From Boletus sp. NGJ (lineage: Eukaryota > Basidiomycota > Agaricomycetes > Boletales > Boletaceae): 64,000 nucleotides of DNA. Every line of letters starts with the position of its first letter. Position 1 is the stretch's first letter. Positions 56,250 through 64,000 of the stretch are shown piece after piece. The DNA is taken from positions 248,001 through 312,000 of the forward strand of contig JAGTXK010000073.1 in assembly GCA_019096195.1 (NCBI GenBank), read 5' to 3'. The position numbers and the translations under genes are program-made. Under the pieces are notes generated by a model, which worked only from the letters and a program-made list of their open reading frames with translations, had not been told where the DNA came from and did no database searches.

Positions 56250-57850
56250 CAGTGGCTCAAAAAAGTGTCCCAATGTTTGACTATTTTGCAAAGACTTGAC
56301 ATTTGCAAAAAGAACCAAAAGGTATTAGCCCTAACCCTTGCTGGGCCATTGATAGCCCTAATCCTTGCCCTGAAGATGAGCCCTTAGTCATGTGAGTTGG
56401 TTGTCATGGTACTGAGTTATAGCCATATTAAAAGGATATGTCATTGGGACACTTATTTGACCCTGATATTATCAACTATCATTTAGTAAATAACATAAGG
56501 TTCTGATGGATGCTGTGCTTCAACCCTGTCTGATTATGTCACTTACATAACTCCAAATGGTATAAAGAGCAGAGATACCATTCAGCCAACCCTACTTCAT
56601 TATGAAATCCACTCCCTCCTCTGCTAGAGCCAATATTCTTTTTCTCTCTAAATCTGGCCTTTCTACTAGGCAAATATCATTCCAAACTGGTCTGGGGAAG
56701 TCTACTGTGGCCAGGGTTATCAAGGAGATCCACCCAGGCAAGGAAAACATCAAATTAGGATGTCCTTCCAAACTTTCTCCTACTGATAAAAGGAGAATTG
56801 TCTCTAGTATTACCTCTGGCAAAGTTGAAAATGCTGTCCAGGCTACCCATCTCATCAATTCTGCTCTCTCTTCTCCTGTCTCTGCTCAAACTGTTAGGAG
56901 TGTTCTCAAGTCTGCATCTCTCAAGGCTGTAGTCAAGAAAAAGCAGCCACTCTTGTCTGTGAAGCATAGGCAACATAGGCTAGCCTTTGCTCTCAAGCAC
57001 CAACATTGGACTGTGGAGGACTGGACTAGGGTCATATGGTCAGATGAAACCAAGATCAACAGGATTGGGTCAGATGGAAGGAAGTATGTGTGGAAATTGG
57101 CAGGAAAGTCTTTGCAAGACAAGGAAGTTCAGGGAACAGTAAAGTTTGGAGGAGGTTCCTTGATGGTTTGGGAATGCGTGAGTTGGAGTGGAGTGGGGAT
57201 TCTTGCAGAGGTTGAAGGGAGGATGAATGCTGAGCAGTATGTCTCCATTTTGGGGGATAATCTGCTTCCTTCCATGGAAAATTCTGGAATTCCTGAAGAG
57301 AGCATTATCATTCAACAAGATAATGGCCCCAAGCACACCTCTAAAAGAGCCAAGGAGTGGCTGGAATCTCAAGGGATCAAGCTTCTTGACTGGCCAGCAC
57401 AATCTCCAGACCTTAATCCCATTGAACATCTCTGGCAAATCCTCAAAAAAAAAACTCAATAGCTATACAACACCACCAAAAGGAGTATGGGAGCTTTGGG
57501 AGAGAATTGAAGTGGAGTGGGGGAAGATAGAGGTTGAGGAGTGTCAAGGATTGATAGAGAGTATGCCTAGAAGACTAGAGGCAGTGATAAAAGCAAAGGG
57601 AGGGCATACAAAGTACTAAATTGAAGAATAGAAATGTTGCTCAAAAAAGTGTCCCAATGACATGTCACTTTAATATGGCTATATCTCAGTGCCATGACAA
57701 CCAAATCACATGACTAAGGGCTCATCTTCAGGGCAAGGATTAGGGCTATCAATGGCCCAGCAAGGGTTAGGGCTAACACCTTTTGGTTCTTTTGCAAATG
57801 TCGAGTCTTTGCAAAATAGCCAAACATTGGGACACTTTTTTGAGCCACTG
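56250..57850 (+). mobile_element. Tc1/mariner element, copy 2
   Basis: Terminal inverted repeats CAGTGGCTCAAAAAAGTG and inverse, TA duplication at 56248-56249 and 57851-57852, 1601 bp. Nearly identical to the copy at 42785-44386 but in the opposite orientation. It is inserted in the Tnp2 gene. Confidence 0.95.
56602..57619 (+). pseudogene. Tc1 (DD34E) transposase, single frameshift, copy 2
   Basis: The frame is open from MKSTPSSARANILFLSKS to PIEHLWQILKKK, with the HTH (LSTRQISFQTGLGKSTVARV) and the catalytic triad WSDET, QQDNGPKH and PIEHLW. Then a run of ten A instead of nine shifts the frame and creates an early stop at 57462. The remaining 50 codons (NSYTTPPKGVWELWERIEV to GGHTKY) follow in the next frame to 57619. 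Apart from this single base the gene looks complete, which suggests recent activity or a homopolymer miscall. Confidence 0.9.
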
Positions 57851-60394
57851 TAGTTAGCTCAAAAGCCGAAACCATTCATGATCACACCCTCACACAAATT
57901 CCCAAGACCATGAAGACGACATTGTCCCGATTCAACCTCAAAGGTCGCACCACCACATATGTGGTTTGTCCACAGTGCAACTGCACTCACAAGCCCTCCT
58001 GCAATGGAAGCTCTGATCTCACCTATCCCCTCTGTTGTGCCAATAAACCCCAACTGGAGGGTAAAGCCTGTGACACTATTCTTGTGCGTGATCTGAATGA
58101 CGGTTGTAAAATTCCTGTTAAATCTTTCATCTATCACCATTTTCACAACAACTTGGCCGGGTTGTTGGCAAAACCAGAACTAGAAATTCTTATGGATAAA
58201 CATTGTGATGAACTCACAAAAGTTGCTGAGAAACCAGTGCCCACTGCTGTGAAAGATGTGTGGGATGCTGAGTTTCTATGCACCTTCACTGGACTGTGTA
58301 GTGGTCGGTTGTTCATTGATTATGGCGGTGAAGGCCATTTTTTGTTCTTCTTGAATGTAGATTTTTTCAACATGGAGGGAAACCTCCAACGCAATGCAAC
58401 AACCTTCTGCGGCATCATATCATGCACCTGTTTAAACCTACTCATGGATATTCACTACAAACCAGAGAATATGTACCTTGCTGGCATCATTCCAGGCCCA
58501 CATAAATCCTCAGAAGACAAACTCAATTTCTTTCTGGACCCCTTAATTGGTGACATGATGGAAAGTTGGGACAGGGGCATGCATTTTTCTTGCACTGCCT
58601 CAGGAGGTCAGTCTCGTATCACACATTCTGCTATTGCTTGTGTCATCTGTAATCTTCCAGCAGTAAGGAAAACCGCTCAATTGGCTGCTGCCACTAGCCA
58701 TTTCTATTGTAGTGCTTGTCACTGTTTTCACTTGTCAACTCTCAGCAGGGCGGACACAGGCTCTTCCCAATGGACATTTCATAACAAGGACACCTTGCAC
58801 CATCATGCAGAGGTTTACAGGGCCACTCCCTCTGCTGAGTGCCGCAAATTGTTCATTCAACATGGTGTTCAGTGGTCATCACTTTGGCATCTTCCATACT
58901 GGGACCCAGCCAAACAATTGGTCATTGACTCTATGCACTGTTTGCTCGAGGGACTAGCCCAAGGTCACTTTCGCAAATTTCTAGGGCTTACCACCACTAT
59001 CGCAGCCAAAGTGCAGACTGATTCAGACTTGTGTCCAGTGTTCACCAAAGATTTCCACTGCTCTGCATTGGCTGAGACAGAACTCAGTATGAGTGACCAG
59101 AAACACGTCAAGAGCATTCATTTGTTACTTCTCAGTGCCATGGATAATCCTAGAGATGGTGGGAGCATCTGTGCATCAAGCAACATTTCACTGCCTTGGA
59201 ATGAAAGCTGGCTACAAAGAATGTAACCTCTCTAAAATTCATGGCCGAGGAGCTTAAGTTGTCACGGTCACACAGACAGGGAAGAGTGTACAAGACCATT
59301 GGATTAAGATGCTCGTTGAATGGGTGGGTACACTACTACTATTACTTCTGATGTACATCTAATGTTTATTCAGCAAAAGACGAAGCCCATGAATGCCCCC
59401 CCGAAGATCCAGATATCCACTCCACCCATAATGCAGCATATCCAACAAGTTACTGCCGAAACAGAAACACCCTCTTGGCTGAGGTCGGTTCCTCGTAACT
59501 TTGGTGAGACACGAGCAGGAACTCTGAAGGCTGATGAATGGCAAACTATGACAATGGTCTTTCTGCCACTGGCACTCATCAGCCTGTGGGGTGAAGGGTT
59601 GGCACATCCATCAAAGGAGGTGGCAGATCACCTGTGATGTGTTCTCAACCACACTATGCTTCTTGTCTCAGCAGTTCAAATCACTTGCTATCAGGTCATG
59701 ATGGTGTCTCAGATAACAGTATATCAAACCTGTATCACATCATAGTTAGCTGATTTGAAACAGATTTTGCCAGATGCTCCCTTCCACCTGAATGGGCATA
59801 TGGCATGCCATATTTATAACTACCTCAAGCTTTTCGAACCTGTTCGCTCTTGGTGGTGTTTCCCATTTGAGCGCCTCATTGGTCAGCTGCAACACTTCCT
59901 GACCAACCATAAATTTGGTTCATTGAAAAAGTAACTTTGACTCTCACATACTGACAATCTACAGGTGAACTTGAAGAGACGATCTTATAGTCCTTTATTC
60001 AAGGAGCTAGGCTTCGTGGCTGGCTTTCCCAATCTGATTGCCTGCCTGCTATCAGAGAATGCCTAGCACTATTCAATAAGAATGTAAACAGCGATACCTG
60101 TGAGCTCACGAGCACGTTTACCATACTGAATGCTATCGGTGATAAGCAGCAGCAGTGAAACAATTTCTTTTTATTCATCGTAGTTAGCTAACACTTAATG
60201 AACCCACGAACGATTACATAGTTATCTCGTGCCTAGGCCTTACGCCTAGACCATACATCATACATTAGTCAGACTACGTCACAACCCAATACCCTTAGAA
60301 CAGTCTAGACCCCACTACGTCACCATACATTATATGGAACATTCTAGTAGTTTCCGCGACCAGCCCTAAGCTGGTCTGTGCGCATCTCCCTACG

Positions 60395-60402
60395 TATATA
60401 AA
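60395..60402 (+). promoter_or_regulatory. TATA box in LTR
   Basis: TATATAAA in the U3-like part of the Ty3/Gypsy LTR. The nested solo LTR starts 22 bases downstream and would separate it from the original transcribed region. Confidence 0.45.
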
Positions 60403-60423
60403 GTAGCGTACCAACACCTGTAT

Positions 60424-61428
60424 TGTTATGCCGGGTAACAATGTGACACGTTCCCGTATAACCCCTGTTAGATTATAGGACTAGCAGGACTTGAGGGATT
60501 ACTCAACCTCCAGAGGCCCAACGGTTTCCTCTGACTGGGGACCAACTGCTAGCTTTACGTAGAGTCCTCTCATTACCTCTACAACCGATGGCGGAGTCTC
60601 AGATTTACCACGGAATCCCAATCCTATAAGAAGGGTGGGCAGACCGGTGCGCAGGCCAAGGAGCAGTAGCCTTCCGTCTGCTGATTCCTTGGGCTTACTG
60701 GGCCTAGTATCGGTGGCGGAGTCCCGATGTACGAGTGCCGGTGGCAGAGTCCTGGGCTTGCTGGGTCAGTGGCGGAGTTCTGACCGACAACAACCAACCT
60801 CTGTTGGTTGTTTGTATTGCTGAAGCTTTAGAAGCTGGTAATGGCAGCGATGGCGCACAAGTGCGAGGTGATGAGAAGGATTATCATGAGCACGAGGGTG
60901 AGCACCTCCAGATCGCGGGAGAAGGCTTCTGAGGTGAAGTGGAACCTTTAGCGGGAGAAGCAGTAGATTACATGGGAAGGAGTGTAGATCTAGGTTAGAG
61001 TTACATGAAGGGCCCGCGTCCCTATTTATAGGCCTTACCCATCTAGGGCAGGCTTGGTGACAAATATAGTAATGTTTAGTCGTGGACGAAAGATTACTAT
61101 AAACAGATCAAGGCATGAGTCTAATGGGGAAGGTAGGAATACTGGGTTATGTGCGAGAGAGCATAGCCAAGGAGGCAATGTCTATGATCAGGTCAAAAAG
61201 GAAGAGAGCATGTATCAGGTGAAATAGGGAGGCAGTGTCCATACCAAACGGGTAGGTTCCTAAAGAGGAAGTTACGAATAACTTCCTAGAAAGGTAGTTC
61301 TGGATGGGGCAATGCCTGGGTTGGTGTCGTGGGGGAATCCCTGGTCAGAGTCGAAGAATAGGTCGTCCCATAGTCCTACGGGGGGAGAAGGAAGGGGAAA
61401 AGATGTACCCCCTTCGGTAACTGTAACG
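60424..61428 (+). repeat. Solo LTR nested in another LTR
   Basis: 1005-bp copy of the LTR at 32232-33242. It begins TGTTATGCCGGG and ends CTGTAACG (final CA changed to CG). The 5-bp target duplication TGTAT is at 60419-60423 and 61429-61433. Internal words such as atagagtcctctcattacc and catagtcctacggggg match the other copy. Confidence 0.9.
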
Positions 61429-61708
61429 TGTATTCTCTAGTCTTGAAATTCCTTTTCTCTCCTGTGGATAGCGCCCTTCACGCCCCTAAGGATATTAAGG
61501 TCTTTCTCTTTCAAATTCCAAGACTACTACCTGTCCCTGGGCTCTTCGCCTCCGGACATTTTCTCCCATCTACACTGCTTTTTGCCTAGTTGAGCAAACT
61601 TTTTGCTCTCTAGTACCACTCTCGCCTTTGATTCCAATACTCCCTGCATCTAGCTCCAGAGGAACTGCAACCCTCCGTTAGTGCCACACATAATTCCTGC
61701 TTATTACA

Positions 61709-62339
61709 GAGGTTGCAAGCACGGAGTCTCATTGCAGCTGCAAGTGAAAATAAGGAGTTAGGAGTCACCTTTCCCATTCCTCCATCCACTTTCCGAACGC
61801 GTGGGCTCTTCGCCGCCGTTCACCCCATACCGGACCCCAGGTTTAGGGGAACCCGCTGGTGCATGTGAAGCACTCGAGTAGAGCACTCGTCGAAGTGCTC
61901 GTCTATACGCCCGTCCAGCGTAACAAATTAGGATAACGTTGCTATCGGCATAGTGCACTAGCCCCACTTCTCTGGTGGTTGTCAACCAGAGCGTACGTTG
62001 GTCCTACGATAGTGTACCCAGGTTCGCATGATCACCCACAACGTCACGTAGCTACGATAAGGGGGTTTATCTCGCCTTCCTCCCGTGTAGCACCTTCCTG
62101 TAGTAGGGAAGTTATCCTCCGGTTCCCTCTTTTGACTCTCCCACTTCTCGACGGTGTGTGGTCTTTCCCGCCATCTTCTCTTTAAAGCTGCCTTCGGACA
62201 CTCCCCGCCCCTACAACGTTTTCCGCTGACGATACGTCTGGGCACACCCAGACTACTGCTTCGTCGTCCACACTACCCTCACAACTTACTCCACACACAC
62301 TCACCGTCTCCACACCATCACTCGCCGGGTTACGCTGAG
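61709..62339 (+). other. 5' leader of the Ty3/Gypsy element
   Basis: Untranslated region between the probable LTR and the gag start. It has no tRNA-like primer binding site that I could match with certainty and no open frame of note. Confidence 0.4.
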
Positions 62340-64000
62340 ATGACCACCATTCCCAACCCGTACTCTTGCCCCGCCTCCGCGGCCCCCGCACTGGGCAGCT
62401 TCAGGGACCTGGCCAACCGGGCGGCCACCCAGGGCCTTCCAACCCTCCAGCTCGTCCAACTGGCCCCACAACTCCCCACCACGACGCACCTACAGCAGGA
62501 GGCTGCCCAATACAACCTCCACCAATCAGTACTCCGGTACAACATCTGGTGCCAGGCGTTCGCGGCAGATCCAGAAGCGGCTGGACCGCCACCCCCAATC
62601 AAGGTCCCCCATGTGGATCCTCCCACTCCAATAGACCCCATGCTAACCTCCCCAAGGCAAGCCATCCGGGTCAATATACCATCGCCCACGAGAACACCCC
62701 GGGTCCTGCCCCACTACCCACCGCAGGCCCCTCCTCCCTCTCGCCCGCTGCCGTCCCCGCCGTCGCTCCCCTCCCACTCGAATTCACCTGGGCTCCCGAG
62801 GCCCACAGTGCGTGGTTTTCCCCCTACATCTCCGAGACTAGGGAAGAGCCTCGCCGCTAAGCCTGAGCATTACGATGGGAATAAAGAAAAATTCGTGCAA
62901 TGGTGGCGCACGGTGACCTTGTATCTCAATGGCTTCGACGCCCTACCCCTGAGACGCCCTTGGGACCACACTATCGAGCTCCTCCTGGGAAACCACAAAG
63001 TGGACTGTAAGGTCTACCCTCTCAACCCCGGTGAACAAAAAGAACTCAACACCTTCCTCGAAGAAAATCTCAAGTCCGGAAGAATACGACCTTCCAAATC
63101 CCCCTTTGCTTTGGCGTTCTTCTTCATCAAAAAGAAAGATGGACGCCTCCACCCCATACAAGATTACCGCAAGCTAAACGCGGTAACAAAAAGGAACCGC
63201 TACCCACTCCCCCTCATCAATGAACTGGTTGACAAGCTCAAGTCAGCCAAGTACTACACTAAATTCGACATGAGATGGGGATACAACAACATACGGATGG
63301 CCAATGGGGATGAATGGAAGGCAGCCTTCCGAACCAACCACAGTCTATTCAAGCCGCTCATGATGTTCTTCGGACTCACCAATTCCCCAGCGACGTTCCA
63401 AACCATGATGAACGCGTTGTTTAAGAATCTGGTAGACCAAGGCATAGTGGTCGTCTACATAGACAATATCATGATATTCACGAAGACACTCGAAGAGCAC
63501 CGAAAAGTAGTACGAGAAGTGCTACAAATCCTGAGAGACGCCCACCTCTACCTGCGTCACGACAAGTGCGACTTCGAGGTCCAAGAAACCGAATTCCTCA
63601 GACTCATCGTCGCGCAAGACAAGGTAAAGATGGACAGCAAAAAGGTGGAAGCCATCAAAAGCTGGCCAGTTCCCACTTCGAAGAAGACACTAAGAGGTTT
63701 CCTCAGATTCCTCAACTTCTACCGACGATTTGTAAAGAATTTCACCATGATCGCGCGCCCCCTAAACGCGCTCACGTCGGTAAAGAAAGACTTCGAGTGG
63801 ACGACGGCCTGTCAAGAAGCCTTCCAGACCCTCAAAAACACCATCTCCTCCGCCCCTGCGCTGGCCATGCCAACCGACAATGACCCCTACCACATCGAAA
63901 CCAATGGTTCTGGCATTGGCATTGGTGCGATCCTCTCCCAACGACACAATGGTGTATGGCACCCCGTCGCCTTTATTTCCCATTCCCTCAACAACGCTGA
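62340..64000 (+). CDS. Ty3/Gypsy gag-RT fusion frame, protease deleted, runs off window
   Basis: From ATG 62340 the frame is open for 553 codons to the window end. Residues 1-195 are a Pro-rich gag N terminus ending in KPEHYDGNKEKFVQWWRTVT. Directly after LNGFDAL comes LRRPWDHTIEL, normally found between protease and reverse transcriptase, so the gag C terminus, zinc knuckle and protease are missing through an in-frame deletion near 62935. The RT follows: KKKDGRLHPIQDYRKLN, KFDMRWGYNN, FGLTNSPATFQ and VVYIDNIMIF. The usual YIDD is YIDN, which removes a catalytic Asp. RNase H begins near HIETNGSGIGIGAILSQ, where the usual first Asp of DAS is also changed (TNG). As seen, it cannot be autonomous. 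Confidence 0.85.
   Translation, partial: MTTIPNPYSCPASAAPALGSFRDLANRAATQGLPTLQLVQLAPQLPTTTHLQQEAAQYNLHQSVLRYNIWCQAFAADPEAAGPPPPIKVPHVDPPTPIDPMLTSPRQAIRVNIPSPTRTPRVLPHYPPQAPPPSRPLPSPPSLPSHSNSPGLPRPTVRGFPPTSPRLGKSLAAKPEHYDGNKEKFVQWWRTVTLYLNGFDALPLRRPWDHTIELLLGNHKVDCKVYPLNPGEQKELNTFLEENLKSGRIRPSKSPFALAFFFIKKKDGRLHPIQDYRKLNAVTKRNRYPLPLINELVDKLKSAKYYTKFDMRWGYNNIRMANGDEWKAAFRTNHSLFKPLMMFFGLTNSPATFQTMMNALFKNLVDQGIVVVYIDNIMIFTKTLEEHRKVVREVLQILRDAHLYLRHDKCDFEVQETEFLRLIVAQDKVKMDSKKVEAIKSWPVPTSKKTLRGFLRFLNFYRRFVKNFTMIARPLNALTSVKKDFEWTTACQEAFQTLKNTISSAPALAMPTDNDPYHIETNGSGIGIGAILSQRHNGVWHPVAFISHSLNNA

Larger units (their letters stand above)
55042..60165 (+). pseudogene. CACTA-type transposase (Tnp2 family), split by Tc1
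   Basis: N terminus MPACDQHYHCFCSACCDLDK at 55042. A linker with coiled-coil character follows (LGQQLVTSTPNNLYSELVAI, about 55820), then VSVTLFGISRTCRDFSLG. The Tc1 insertion lies at 56250-57850. The core at 57910-59226 reads VVCPQCNCTHKPSC, HNNLAGLLAKPELE, FFNMEGNLQRNATTFCGIIS, NMYLAGIIPGPHKSSEDKLN, SAIACVICNLPAVRKTAQLA and QLVIDSMHCLLEGL, the hallmark of the Tnp2 (Transposase_21) family. Further pieces are SWLRSVPRNFGETRAGTLKADEWQ (about 59480), FEPVRSWWCFPFERLIGQLQ (about 59850) and GELEETIL-stop-SFIQGARLRGWLS (about 59980). Stops at 55144 (TGA), 59635 (TGA) and about 59988 (TAG) fit C-to-T change. The 3' end is cut by an LTR element. Confidence 0.85.
60170..61708 (+). repeat. LTR of the downstream Ty3/Gypsy element, with nested solo LTR
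   Basis: The segment cuts into the Tnp2 gene with tagttagctaacac and has a strong TATATAAA box at 60395-60402. It is interrupted by a solo LTR (60424-61428), then continues tctctagtcttgaaa and may end at TTATTACA near 61708. It precedes the gag-RT frame, as a 5' LTR should. The 3' LTR lies beyond the window, so the borders are estimates. Confidence 0.45.

Noticed and set aside
32232-61428. The two similar 1-kb LTRs as ends of one giant retroelement
   Set aside because: Each copy has its own different 5-bp target duplication, so both are independent solo LTRs.

Overview
The window looks like nuclear DNA of a filamentous basidiomycete, most likely an Agaricomycete. The host genes carry many short introns (about 40-65 nt, GT-AG with a few GC-AG), and the transposon families present (Plavaka, Tnp2-type CACTA, hAT, chromodomain Ty3/Gypsy, Tc1) are typical of that class. 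No species can be named. All exon structures were read by hand from splice signals and frame continuity, without transcripts or database searches.

Positions 1-16200 are a gene-dense, CpG-rich arm. In order it holds: the 3' part of a RING-like protein gene; two lineage-restricted hypothetical proteins; an intron-containing tRNA-Trp; a gene whose protein starts with a near copy of the histone H3 tail; a TauD-type dioxygenase (minus); a cytochrome b5-fold protein (minus); an MFS sugar transporter; and an OMA1-type mitochondrial metalloprotease (minus).

Positions 16200-64000 are a CpG-poor transposon sea with two apparently intact host-type genes: a 13-exon cytochrome P450 (24568-26839) and an F-box gene with six tandemly duplicated exons (51169-53710). 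Remains of a chromodomain Ty3/Gypsy element occupy 17080-21490, each copy followed by a zinc-knuckle 3' ORF. A diverged LTR and a pogo-like transposase relic follow. Around 28047-36530 there is three-level nesting: a minus-strand Plavaka gene is split by a 5.8-kb hAT element with an 8-bp target duplication, and the hAT is itself split by a 1-kb solo LTR with a 5-bp duplication. A further minus-strand coiled-coil gene relic lies at 38430-41130. Positions 41129-50093 form a unit bounded by about 0.9-kb inverted repeats; it carries a decayed multi-KOW (Spt5-like) gene interrupted by a Tc1 element, and a decayed WD40 gene. A Tnp2-type CACTA gene (55042-60165), also split by a Tc1 copy, is followed by an LTR containing a nested solo LTR, and then by a Ty3/Gypsy gag-RT frame that is open to the window end but lacks protease and has an altered RT active site.

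Premature stops in the transposon genes are mostly TGA at places where the family has Arg or Trp. That fits C-to-T decay of methylated CpG. The host genes show no such damage. The most interesting points are the H3-tail mimic, the tandem phase-0 exon array in the F-box gene, the inverted-repeat unit with KOW and WD40 cargo, and the chromovirus-linked zinc-knuckle 3' ORF.
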